From Bacteroidia bacterium (lineage in GTDB: Bacteria > Bacteroidota > Bacteroidia > Cytophagales > Cyclobacteriaceae): 64,000 bases of DNA. The stretch is from contig JAUIAO010000007.1 in NCBI GenBank assembly GCA_030425425.1, forward strand, positions 92,159 through 156,158, written 5' to 3'. Shown one piece after another: positions 17,292 to 25,361 of this stretch. Position 1 is the stretch's first letter; the number at the start of each line of letters is the position of its first letter. Made by a program: the position numbers and the translations under genes. The notes under the pieces were generated by a model that ran no database searches, was not told the DNA's origin, and saw nothing but the letters and a program-made list of their open reading frames with translations.

Positions 17292-18889
17292 AGTTCTGCG
17301 TTTAATTCTCCTGCCACCCCAACATTTATATCCAGATAGTAGTCTGAAAGTATTTTATAATATAAGTCTCTTGACCCTTGGTTTCCAGGAGTGTTGAGAT
17401 AGACTGATACGATGAGCTGAGTGCCAGATTGTCTCATGGCAGCAATACCCTCTTCACCTAAGGGAATATCCGCAACATTTACTCTTGGCTCAGTTACAAT
17501 CCCGTCAATATCCAGATACGGGGATTCCAATACTGTCACCACCGGGACAGTGTGCAATGTCTGGTCAAATGAATCTCTAAACTCGACCTCTAAAAGTGCT
17601 AAGAAAGGCAAACTGTTTTCTGATGCAATCCGAATCGTTACAGCTTCGGTTCCATTAAAATCTAATCCTGATCCCAGGTCAAATTTCAAATCCCTCTTTA
17701 CATCCTTCATCGAGACTTCTAGTGGCAGCTTGATAGTAAGGTCTGCATTGAATTCATTTTCACTGCTTACAAAATTGACCGAAGTATCGTTTTTTGGGTT
17801 GGCAATTGCCAACAGGTCAAAACCAAAAACAGAAGGTGTCGCTTCTAATAAATCTTGAATGGATGAATTGGAGGCATTGATTGAGATTTGAGATGAAGTT
17901 TGGGTTCCCGGAGAAGCAGAAGCTGCAATTACCTGTGGACTATTAGTCACTGTTCCAGTCAGGTCGATTTGCTGAGCAGTACCATCTACCGTATCTATTC
18001 CATAGATCTGACTCATGTCTATACCTAGTGGTATTCCATAAGAATTATGAAAATCAAGAATGATCTCCGGAGCTTTAAACTTCAAGCCTGAATTTCCAAA
18101 ATTATTGAAGAAGCTCACGTCTACACTGCTACCATTTCCCTGAATGGTATCCTGACTAAAATATCCATATACGAGATCAAAGACCTGATCTCTAAAGTCA
18201 ATCGATAACTCCAGCTGATCTCCTGCGCTGATGCTTTCACCTGCATCTAGCATTACAGTAAAGTCTACCGCCACAGTAAAAACGTTACTATCTCCCGGAT
18301 TGGTGAGGTTGGTTTTGTAACCTGAGATGTCTCTATTGTTCGAGCTGGTAGCTCCGCCAGCGAGATTGCCTGAGAAAAAAACCGGGTTCTCTGTTGCCTG
18401 ATCTACCGTACTGTTTACCGTAATTCCGTATATGATGTTTCCTACAGTGGTTGACACCAGTTCTAAATCAATGAAGCCACTTTCATAATGTACCGCAGAC
18501 AGCTTTTCACCATCCTGAGCATTGAAGCTGAAGGTTAATTCAGTATTAACAGGAATTGCCTGTGAACTGGCTGTGGCAGGAGTTGCCGGGAGGTCTATTT
18601 GAGCAGTGTGGCTGATGTCTTGTAATTCAACAATTTTGGTGTCTGTTTTGAAAGAAACTGAGTCGCGGTAATAAAACGTAATCAATGAGGAACTGTCCTC
18701 TTCAAAATTCAATGCTGAATCACTCGCATCCTCAATCAACTCTTGCATGGTATACGTGGCATGTCCGAGAGGAAGCGCAGCATACCCCGTAAGCACCGGG
18801 TTTTTCAGATTCTCAAAGTCAACTGATGACGGATTGCAATCCAATAAAAGGACCGAGAGTAGAATCAATATGAGCGGAGTAGCTTTCAA
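17288..18889 (-). CDS. large lipoprotein, partner of the DUF5723 gene
   Basis: The chosen start is TTG at 18889, giving 533 residues with a compact lipoprotein signal (KATPLILILLSVLLLDC). Starts further up (ATG 18946 or 18958) would overlap the upstream deaminase gene by about 50-65 bp and give an overlong n-region. The mature part is rich in beta strands, with several DLTGTV and TVNSTV stretches, and no enzymatic motif. It ends overlapping the DUF5723 start as ATGA, so the two are translationally coupled and probably act together at the outer membrane. The start is uncertain; the family is not recognised. Confidence 0.65.
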   Translation of the reverse strand: MKATPLILILLSVLLLDCNPSSVDFENLKNPVLTGYAALPLGHATYTMQELIEDASDSALNFEEDSSSLITFYYRDSVSFKTDTKIVELQDISHTAQIDLPATPATASSQAIPVNTELTFSFNAQDGEKLSAVHYESGFIDLELVSTTVGNIIYGITVNSTVDQATENPVFFSGNLAGGATSSNNRDISGYKTNLTNPGDSNVFTVAVDFTVMLDAGESISAGDQLELSIDFRDQVFDLVYGYFSQDTIQGNGSSVDVSFFNNFGNSGLKFKAPEIILDFHNSYGIPLGIDMSQIYGIDTVDGTAQQIDLTGTVTNSPQVIAASASPGTQTSSQISINASNSSIQDLLEATPSVFGFDLLAIANPKNDTSVNFVSSENEFNADLTIKLPLEVSMKDVKRDLKFDLGSGLDFNGTEAVTIRIASENSLPFLALLEVEFRDSFDQTLHTVPVVTVLESPYLDIDGIVTEPRVNVADIPLGEEGIAAMRQSGTQLIVSVYLNTPGNQGSRDLYYKILSDYYLDINVGVAGELNAEL

Positions 18890-18893
18890 GTTG

Positions 18894-19820
18894 CTAAAAA
18901 TTATAAATTTTGGGCGAATCGAAAACCTTTCTGCCTTGTTTTTCATTGAAACCAGCAATGCCTTGCAATCCCCCAGTGTGCAATAGTACTATTTTGCTAT
19001 TAGTTATAAAAAAACCTTGATGCATTAAGTCCATAAACGCATAAAACATTTTTCCAGTATAAATCGGGTCGAGGGTAATGCTGGACAATTTTGAAAAATC
19101 CTTGATAAAGTCAACCAGGCTTTGATCTAATTTACCGTAACCACCAAAATGATATTTGTCTAGCAATGTGAAGTTTCTATTATCAATCGTGTTTTGGTCA
19201 AGCAGCTCTTGAAAATCCTTATGAACAAAGCTTCCTTTCAGGGATGAAACACCGATGGTGTGTCCATTTCCCCTCATACCTTTTACCAGACCGGCCATTG
19301 TTCCTCCTGTACCAAGTGCAGTTATGATATAATCAGGCTCAAAATTAATTTCATTTAATATTTCTGCACAGCCGTCAATAGCCAGGTGATTCGTACCACC
19401 TTCCGGCAATAAATAATGATCCGGGAACTCATCTATCAGGGAGGAGGGATCAGCTTTCAATTCGCGAAACTTGGTTCTTGTTACAAACCTCATTTCCATA
19501 CCATTGTGACTAGCTAGCCGTAATGTTGGGTTGCTATCAGGGTTGAGTTCATCTCCCCTGATGATGCCGATAGATTGCAAACTATGCTCATTTGCAGCCG
19601 CGGCTGTTGCGGCGATATGATTGGAATAGGCTCCCCCAAATGTTAAAAGACCTTTTTTCCCATGCTCTTTGGCTGCCTGGATGTTGTATTTGAGCTTTCT
19701 GTATTTGTTTCCACTGACATGTGGGTGAATCAGATCATCACGCTTTACCCATACTTCTAACTGATGATCCTGAAACTCGGGAAGCACTAATTTTTGAATA
19801 GGTGACGGAATCTGAGCCAT
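18894..19820 (-). CDS. PLP-dependent 1-aminocyclopropane-1-carboxylate deaminase / D-cysteine desulfhydrase family
   Basis: The 308-residue fold-type II PLP enzyme carries SGNKYRKL, with Lys39 as the likely PLP-binding lysine, FGGAYSNHIAATA, and the glycine-rich phosphate site ALGTGGTMAGL. Members either open the ACC ring to ammonia and 2-oxobutanoate or desulfurate D-cysteine; sequence alone does not decide which. It is slightly shorter than typical bacterial ACC deaminases (about 338), which fits the D-cysteine desulfhydrase-like branch. It is first in a three-gene minus-strand unit, its stop lying 4 bp before the lipoprotein start. Confidence 0.88.
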   Translation of the reverse strand: MAQIPSPIQKLVLPEFQDHQLEVWVKRDDLIHPHVSGNKYRKLKYNIQAAKEHGKKGLLTFGGAYSNHIAATAAAANEHSLQSIGIIRGDELNPDSNPTLRLASHNGMEMRFVTRTKFRELKADPSSLIDEFPDHYLLPEGGTNHLAIDGCAEILNEINFEPDYIITALGTGGTMAGLVKGMRGNGHTIGVSSLKGSFVHKDFQELLDQNTIDNRNFTLLDKYHFGGYGKLDQSLVDFIKDFSKLSSITLDPIYTGKMFYAFMDLMHQGFFITNSKIVLLHTGGLQGIAGFNEKQGRKVFDSPKIYNF

Positions 19821-19907
19821 GCTGTGAAGATAGGTGATCTTTTATTCAACCATAAATCATGTTTCGTTATCATTGATTCTGAAGTCCGTTGACTGAATAC
19901 TATTGTC

Positions 19908-19915
19908 TAATTTTG
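19908..19915 (+). promoter_or_regulatory. candidate -7 box for the rluD-like gene, suggesting a very short leader
   Basis: TAATTTTG matches TAnnTTTG and ends only 4 bp before the ATG at 19920. A TTG lies 16 bp upstream, slightly closer than the usual 18-20 bp. If real, transcription would start at or within a few bases of the start codon. Confidence 0.4.
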
Positions 19916-19919
19916 CAAA

Positions 19920-20963
19920 ATGAGTGAAAGCCCCGAAGAGTTTCAGGAAGAAGAATTGTTTGAACATCACCACATAGTAGTGGACAAAAAGCAGGAATTG
20001 CTGCGTATCGACAAGTTTTTGATGGATCGATTGCCGAATGTTACCCGTAACAAGGTTCAAACGGGAATCAAAGAAGGCATGGTGAAAGTGAACGCTGAGC
20101 AGGTGAAGCCCAATTATAAAGTGAGACCCGGGGATGATATTCATGTTTATTTCACTGAGCCTCCACGTGATGATGAAGTTGTGCCGGAAGATATTCCGCT
20201 CAACATTGTCTTTGAAGATGATCATTTACTGATAGTCAACAAGCCTGCAGGAATGGTTGTCCACCCGGCATATCAAAACTGGTCAGGTACTTTGGTCAAT
20301 GCACTGGCCTATCATTTTCAGAATTTACCGGAAATGGAAGGAAATGACGGAAGGCCTGGTTTGGTACACCGAATTGATAAAGACACATCGGGTCTATTGG
20401 TTATTGCCAAAACAGAGAAAGGAATGGCCGGGCTGGCCAAACAGTTTTTCGATCATAGCATTGAGCGCACCTATTATGCTTTAGTTTGGGGAGAACCAGA
20501 TCCGGCAGATGGAACTGTAGATATTCACCTTGGCAGAAGCCTGAAAGATCGGCGGATAACTACGGCTTTTCCGGATGGAGATTTTGGGAAAACAGCCATC
20601 ACTCATTACAAAACCCTCAAACAGATGCATTATGTGAGTCTGGTTCAGTGTAATCTGGAGACCGGGCGAACACATCAGATCAGGGCGCACATGAGATGGA
20701 TCGGTCATCCGTTGTTCAATGATGCTACGTATGGTGGAGATCAGATCAGGAAAGGAACGACTTTTACGAAATATAAGCAGTTCGTTCAGAACTGCTTCAA
20801 AGTGATGCCTCGCCAGGCACTTCATGCTAAGACACTTGGTTTCAAACATCCGGTTAGTGGAGAGTTTATGCAGTTTGATTCTGAGCTACCAGAGGATTTT
20901 GTGAATGTGTTAGACAAGTGGGAAAGCTATACGAATCACATTCAGCCGGGAGAGGAAGAGTGA
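19920..20963 (+). CDS. rluD: RluD-like 23S rRNA pseudouridine synthase
   Basis: The 347-residue RluA-family enzyme has an N-terminal S4 RNA-binding domain (about 28-90) and a catalytic domain with GRPGLVHRIDKDTSGLL, placing the catalytic Asp at 153. Further motifs are NKPAGMVVHP and ETGRTHQIRAHM. RluD converts uridines of helix 69 in 23S rRNA to pseudouridine. Other RluA-family targets cannot be excluded, but the S4 domain, length and motifs favour RluD. It stands alone, divergent from the PLP-enzyme operon, and is followed by 322 bp that contain no gene but hold the first structured repeat. Confidence 0.9.
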   Translation: MSESPEEFQEEELFEHHHIVVDKKQELLRIDKFLMDRLPNVTRNKVQTGIKEGMVKVNAEQVKPNYKVRPGDDIHVYFTEPPRDDEVVPEDIPLNIVFEDDHLLIVNKPAGMVVHPAYQNWSGTLVNALAYHFQNLPEMEGNDGRPGLVHRIDKDTSGLLVIAKTEKGMAGLAKQFFDHSIERTYYALVWGEPDPADGTVDIHLGRSLKDRRITTAFPDGDFGKTAITHYKTLKQMHYVSLVQCNLETGRTHQIRAHMRWIGHPLFNDATYGGDQIRKGTTFTKYKQFVQNCFKVMPRQALHAKTLGFKHPVSGEFMQFDSELPEDFVNVLDKWESYTNHIQPGEEE

Positions 20964-21050
20964 TGACAGTTGTTTGGTGGTCGGTGGTTTTCTGGTAATT
21001 TTCACAGCTTCTCCTTTAGGGCAAGGGCTAAAAAAGTGTGAAATAGCTTA

Positions 21051-21215
21051 TTCTCAGCCAAGGTTAGTGTCCACACTAACCTGATATTCACGCCATGGAT
21101 TTTGTCCTGAAAATCCAGATAATCTATGACACAAATCGAGGCGTAGGAGTCCCACTATTATTGGCACAGCCAATACAATATTAGTTGCCCGGTGCAACCG
21201 AGCGACAAAGAAAGG
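21051..21215. repeat. structured intergenic repeat, copy 1
   Basis: This element of about 165 bp is repeated at 21946-22118 with roughly 75-80% identity by eye, and in part at 22437-22480. It has four inverted repeats: GGTTAGTG/CACTAACC near its left end, GGATTTT/AAAATCC around a GTCCTG loop (21097-21116), TTGGC/GCCAA, and CGGT/ACCG around GCA with an outer GTTG/CGAC stem (21184-21206). Apart from this, the 322-bp gap between rluD and the Imm11-like gene holds nothing recognisable. It lies about 70 bp beyond the 3' end of that gene. Confidence 0.8.
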
Positions 21216-21285
21216 TGATATAAAAACCTATTTATACTTAACTTTCTTTCAATTATATCTACCAGTATTAGTTAGATCATGTTTT

Positions 21286-21837
21286 TCAGCTCACAAGTGC
21301 AAAGTGTAAACCTGCATACTTGCCCGATTCTAAAACTTCTTTAAGCTCTTCATTAACAATAATTGCAATATTAAATTTCATCAATCTAAACATTTGCTTA
21401 TCGTTGAGAGTGCTCTCATCAACAATTAGTTTAAAAAACGCTCTGTAATCACCCGCCTTATCCGGCCTGACAGGATCATTAATTTCAAATTTCTGATAGT
21501 CTGAAAGTGATTCATCCACGCAATCAACCTCCTCTTCAATTACGAGTATAAAATATTCTGAATTAAGATTTGATTCGCTTATAATAGTAACTGGAATAAA
21601 GCTAATTCCTTGACAATTTTGTACTAAAACTTCCTTAAGTACTTTACTTACAACAGGAGGTCCATTACCCTCAACAATTGTGAAATCCATTGGCTCTCCC
21701 TCTTCATAAACTTCTATTCTGGCATCCTCGAAACTAAGAGAATTCTCACCTTTAAATTTCAAACTTAAACCACTAACATCCCCTAAATACCAACGATTTT
21801 TAAAATTGATATCATCTTGTAATCTGTAATATTTCAT
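21286..21837 (-). CDS. Imm11-type (DUF1629) immunity-like protein
   Basis: The 183-residue soluble protein fits the Imm11/DUF1629 pattern: MKYYRLQDD...RWYLGD at the start, PMDFTIVEGNGPPVVS in the middle, IPV, then DCVDESLS, RPDKAGDYR and a C-terminal NEELKEVLESGKYAGLHF. This family is known as immunity proteins linked to polymorphic toxins, often as stand-alone paralogues. No toxin gene, Rhs or secretion-system gene lies beside it, so it may protect against toxins of other cells. It is bracketed by the two full repeat copies, so repeat plus gene looks like a movable unit. The family call is from remembered motifs and should be treated as probable. Confidence 0.6.
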   Translation of the reverse strand: MKYYRLQDDINFKNRWYLGDVSGLSLKFKGENSLSFEDARIEVYEEGEPMDFTIVEGNGPPVVSKVLKEVLVQNCQGISFIPVTIISESNLNSEYFILVIEEEVDCVDESLSDYQKFEINDPVRPDKAGDYRAFFKLIVDESTLNDKQMFRLMKFNIAIIVNEELKEVLESGKYAGLHFALVS

Positions 21838-21945
21838 TGTTTCTTAATTAACCATTTATTCACCTGTGATCCTTCGGGTTGCGCTTCTTTTCCTATTCGT
21901 TCAAATGTATTATTTACCGTATTTCTGTATTCAGAAGTTTCTGAT

Positions 21946-22118
21946 TTCTCAGCTTGAGTTTAATCGCCACACTAACCTAATATTTATTTACGCCATGGAT
22001 TTTTTGTCCTCAAAGTCCAGATATTCTAAGACGCAAATCGAGGCGTAAGAATCCCATTCTTATTGGCTCAGCCAGTCCAATATCAGTCGTCCGGTGCAAC
22101 CGATCGACAAAGAAAGAA
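21946..22118. repeat. structured intergenic repeat, copy 2
   Basis: This is the second full copy (about 173 bp), in the same orientation as copy 1. The hairpins are kept although bases differ: the GTCCT-loop stem pairs GGATTTT with AAAGTCC through one G-T wobble, and the terminal stem reads GTCG/CGAC instead of GTTG/CGAC. CGGTgcaACCG is identical. It lies in the 325-bp gap (21838-22162), which otherwise holds no credible gene, about 45 bp beyond the 3' end of the 71-residue gene. Confidence 0.8.
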
Positions 22119-22162
22119 GTTTAAGGTTTTATTTGCTGAAAATGTCAACCACTTAAAAGCAG

Positions 22163-22378
22163 CTAGTTTAGGGTATTGCTCCTATAATAGAGTTTGTTCC
22201 CATCTTGATCATGAATGGATGTAATTGTATCTTTTCTTTCAAGCTCATCTAAAATTTCAGTCAATGTCACACAATATTTGTGAAACGAGCATATTCTTAA
22301 CCTTCTATCTATTTGATACTTTGTAATTCCATTCGACCTTTTTTCAATAAGATCAACTATGTAATCCTCAACTTTCAT
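22163..22378 (-). CDS. small winged-helix-like protein, unknown
   Basis: This 71-residue protein has the sequence style of a small winged helix: DLIEKRSNGITKYQIDRRL, then LTEILDELERKDTITSIHD and a short terminal beta hairpin (NKLYYRSN). It could be a transcription regulator or a small immunity or antitoxin protein; no family is recognised. It lies between repeat copies 2 and 3 in the same direction as the Imm11-like gene, which makes the pattern gene-repeat-gene-repeat. It is AT-richer than surrounding housekeeping genes. Codon-level support is modest because of the short length. Confidence 0.55.
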   Translation of the reverse strand: MKVEDYIVDLIEKRSNGITKYQIDRRLRICSFHKYCVTLTEILDELERKDTITSIHDQDGNKLYYRSNTLN

Positions 22379-22436
22379 GTTTAAAAATCTGGATGACTTA
22401 GAGCATCAGGGTGGAATAATTCTTTCGGAATAAACC

Positions 22437-22480
22437 TAGGTTAGTATCCACGCCTTTGATTGTGTCCTCACAATCATTAA
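22437..22480. repeat. structured intergenic repeat, copy 3 (fragment)
   Basis: These 44 bp correspond to the left third of copies 1 and 2: GGTTAGTATCCACGCC is followed by a hairpin, GATTGTG/CACAATC, around the conserved TCCT loop. The stem sequence differs from the other copies but still pairs perfectly. The element is cut off about 12 bp before the 3' end of the DUF6503-like gene. Confidence 0.65.
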
Positions 22481-22491
22481 GTTCATAATAC

Positions 22492-23136
22492 TTACTCAAC
22501 CCGATCAAGAATATCTGTACCCAGGTATTTCATTTTGGGTAAGACGTACCAACTTCTCTCTTTCGGGATTTTTATACCATCATATTCTATTTCCCCTGCC
22601 AATTTGATAAGCTCCCCTTTGCCAGCCTCTTCGTCTTTGTAAAACTTGTATTCCAGCATCCTGCCAGTGGTTTCATCAAATGAGAAATACCACGTATCAG
22701 ACTCGTAGGCTACCCGAAGCACATTGACAGGTTGATCATTGACGGTGGCTTTTCCAGAAAACGTGATTTCGGGAGTACTTTCATCCATCAGCTTCATTGG
22801 TAGTCCCCAGAGATAGAGGTAGTAATTTCTGAGCATGAGCCCACGTGCTTCCTCTTTGTCTCCTTTTAGGACTTTGGCCTGCTCACCAGTGATTTCATAG
22901 ACTTCCTCACCATTTCTATTGATGGTCATGTTTCCTTTCTGATTGTCGATCTTGATGGTGGCTTTTCGATCATCACCTTCTGGTCGGGTTTCTGTGAAAT
23001 AGAAAGTTGCATCGAGTGATGCCCATTGGTTTTCCGGATCATGATATTGGATGCTTTGCTGTAAAACTCTGTCGGCATCTACTTGTGCAAAAAGCATCGT
23101 AGGAAGAAATAGTAAGGAAAATAACATTTTGATCAT
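22492..23136 (-). CDS. secreted DUF6503-like / LolA-fold protein
   Basis: The 214-residue protein has a signal peptide (MIKMLFSLLFLPTMLFAQ) and a beta-rich mature part resembling the LolA-like fold: DATFYFTETRP, KATIKIDNQKGNM, then WYFSFDETTGRMLEYKFY near the end. Proteins of this type (DUF6503 in Bacteroidota) bind hydrophobic ligands or lipoproteins by analogy with LolA, but the role is unproven. No other Lol gene is nearby. It is transcribed in the same direction as the disrupted photolyase gene, 48 bp downstream of it. Confidence 0.65.
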   Translation of the reverse strand: MIKMLFSLLFLPTMLFAQVDADRVLQQSIQYHDPENQWASLDATFYFTETRPEGDDRKATIKIDNQKGNMTINRNGEEVYEITGEQAKVLKGDKEEARGLMLRNYYLYLWGLPMKLMDESTPEITFSGKATVNDQPVNVLRVAYESDTWYFSFDETTGRMLEYKFYKDEEAGKGELIKLAGEIEYDGIKIPKERSWYVLPKMKYLGTDILDRVE

Positions 23137-23184
23137 CTTGCCAAGATAGTAAGAATGATTTTAAGGTTTTGGAGTTAATACCAA

Positions 23185-24716
23185 CTACAATTCCTCCATT
23201 CTCCCCAAATAATATTCCGCTTGCTTGAGAAGATTTTCTTTGGTTTCGGGAGCCATTTTGTCCCAGGTGCGGTACATCATGCTGATTCGCGGGTTTTTCT
23301 CTAATGTCTTCCGATGCTGATCGTAGAAGTTCCAGTAAAGACTGTTGAAGGGACAAGACCCTTTTCCTGTTTTCTTTTTATGATCGTAATGGCAGCTGTC
23401 ACAGTAGTTGCTCATCTTTTTGAGGTAATTGGCAGAGGAGACATAAGGCTTTGTGCCGACTATTCCCCCATCCGCAAATTGACTCATTCCGCGAGTGTTC
23501 GTGATTTCCACCCATTCTATCGCATCAATATAAATGCCCAGATACCAAAGGTCTACTTCAGCCGGGTTAATCATCGCTAACAAGGCAAAATTTCCAGTGA
23601 CCATCAACCGCTGAATGTGGTGCGCAAGGCATGATCCAGAGATTGCCCAATGGCATGACGTAGGCAGCTCATTTTGGTGTCACCAGTCCAGAACCATTCT
23701 GGCAATTTGTTTTGATGTTTCAGTGCATTGAGTTCGGCATATTCTGGCATTTTAGCCCAATAGATTCCGCGCATGTATTCTCGCCAGCCAATAATTTGCC
23801 TAACAAACCCTTCCACAGCTGAAATGTCGATATCTTCTTCATGCTGTTGCCAATATTCAACGACCGTATTCACCACTTCTGATGGAGATATTAGCTTCAC
23901 ATTCATAGCAAAGGAGAGCAATGAGTGGAAACCAAAAGCCGATTCTGTGGACATGGCATCCTGATAATTCCCAAAGTTTTTCAGATGCTGAGTGCAAAAA
24001 GTGTGGAGATCATCAAGAGCTTCTTCCCTCGTCACTGGCCAGATGAAATTCTTTTCGTCGATGCTGCCAATGGTTTTTACATCGGACTTTTTGATCATTT
24101 TTAGAATCTCTGATACGTCCTTTTTTCGGTTTCCTCTATTTGGAAGTTGAATGTCTTTTGGAAATGCTTTTCGGTTGCTATGATCGAAATTCCATTTACC
24201 ACCGATAGGGTTTTTGCCATCCATCATCACGTCATGCTTTTTGCGCATGTGTCGGTAGAAGGACTCCATCAAATAAATCTTCTTCCCTTTGAAAAATGAA
24301 GCCAGCTCATCACGCTTGGTATAGAAATGCTCCGTGTCAAATGTTTCCCAATCAATATTTAGTGACTGGCAATATTCATGAAGTTGCTGATCGAGGCGGT
24401 ATTCATCGGGCAGTTGATATTCAAATTTTTCAAAACCATGTTCACGAATCAGAAAATCCAGATTATCTGGTATTGACTGATTATTGTTAACATCATTCAA
24501 ATGATAATATATGAACTGATGTCCCTCATACTTTTTTTCCTCAGCAAACGCGCGCATAGCCGTAAAAAACCCCACAACTTTCTGTATATGGTGCGGCACA
24601 TAATCTGTTTCCTGCCTTACCTCCATCATCACATAAGTAATGTCATCATTCGCTTCACTATACCAGGAATGCTGGTGGTTGAGTTGATCACCCAAAATAA
24701 GCCGTAGTGTTTTCAT
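23185..24716 (-). pseudogene. frameshifted Fe-S-type (PhrB/DPRP) photolyase-cryptochrome gene
   Basis: Two frames together encode one protein of about 510 residues of the deoxyribodipyrimidine photolyase-related family. The first (24716 to 23604) starts MKTLRLILGDQLNHQHSWY and carries the FAD-domain motifs. It breaks at DHALRTTFSG and a stop. Reading the next frame from about 23626 restores AHHIQRLMVTGNFALL, continuing to the normal C-terminus at 23185. One base appears missing near 23625-23627. Cysteines for the 4Fe-4S cluster are present on both sides: MSCLRHAIGQ in the first part and YCDSCHY and GSCPF in the second. Family members repair (6-4) photoproducts. The break is either a real loss of function or a sequencing error. 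Confidence 0.85.
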
Positions 24717-24995
24717 CGGATTAGAAACCGAGTGAAAGAGGAATGGTTTAAGAATATTCAGCCTCTTCCAAGTAAAAGTTAAAATCCTGTGTGCTCCTCT
24801 TTTAGAATCGGCGAATATGTAATCTAAGGTGGACGGTTGGTCAATGCCGCAATACGAAATAAAATTCTATCAAGAGATACGAGGTGATTCTCATGGTTGA
24901 TTAAAGCGTTATTAGAAAAAAACTTTGGTGCTTTGAGTTTAAATTACTATCTTTTATACAATGCAAATCAGTAAAAACAACTAAAAACTCAAATT

Positions 24996-25304
24996 ATGAC
25001 AATGATTATGAATGATGCCGATACACTTTCTAAAGCAGTTAATAAGTTGACTAAATCAGGTTTTACGGAGAATTTTATGGCTGAGCAAACCAAGATTAAA
25101 GGGATGACTTCCAAGAAAGAATTCCTTCCAGAAGAGTTAGAAATTGCGGAGACTTTTCGTTTTGATGGAATGACAAACCCTCAAGATGATTCGGCTGTAT
25201 ATGCTATTGTTGCCTATGATGGTACAAAAGGCACTTTGGTAATGTCACACAGTGCTGAGCACAATCAGAATGTTGAGCTGATTAAAGCTATTCGCAAACA
25301 GTAG
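24996..25304 (+). CDS. small conserved protein, unknown function
   Basis: The 102-residue soluble protein starts MTMIMNDADTLSKAVNKL and contains AETFRFDGMTNPQDDSAVYAIVA and KGTLVMSHSAEH. Similar short proteins in Bacteroidota are sometimes labelled phosphoribosylpyrophosphate synthetase, but no PRPP synthetase motif is present and that label should not be trusted. Other starts at the third and fifth codons are possible. The 279 bp before it hold no recognisable gene. Confidence 0.6.
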   Translation: MTMIMNDADTLSKAVNKLTKSGFTENFMAEQTKIKGMTSKKEFLPEELEIAETFRFDGMTNPQDDSAVYAIVAYDGTKGTLVMSHSAEHNQNVELIKAIRKQ

Positions 25305-25361
25305 GTTTAGAAAATAAACTAGTCGAAGCCTGAATTTCTACCTTGAACTCCGTGAATAATA

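Noticed and set aside
21866..22048. Plus-strand frame of 60 codons between the Imm11-like gene and repeat copy 2
   Set aside because: Half of it lies inside the structured repeat, which is not coding in copy 1, so it is not credible as a gene.
21051..22480. Integron attC sites at the structured repeats
   Set aside because: Neither the RYYYAAC nor the GTTRRRY core is found at the ends of the copies (GTTAGTG and GTTTAAT fail), and no integron integrase is in the window. The cassette-like layout is reported, but not as a proven integron.
24996..25304. Phosphoribosylpyrophosphate synthetase label for the small protein
   Set aside because: The 102-residue protein lacks the PRPP-binding loop and is far too short; similar labels appear to be a propagated error.
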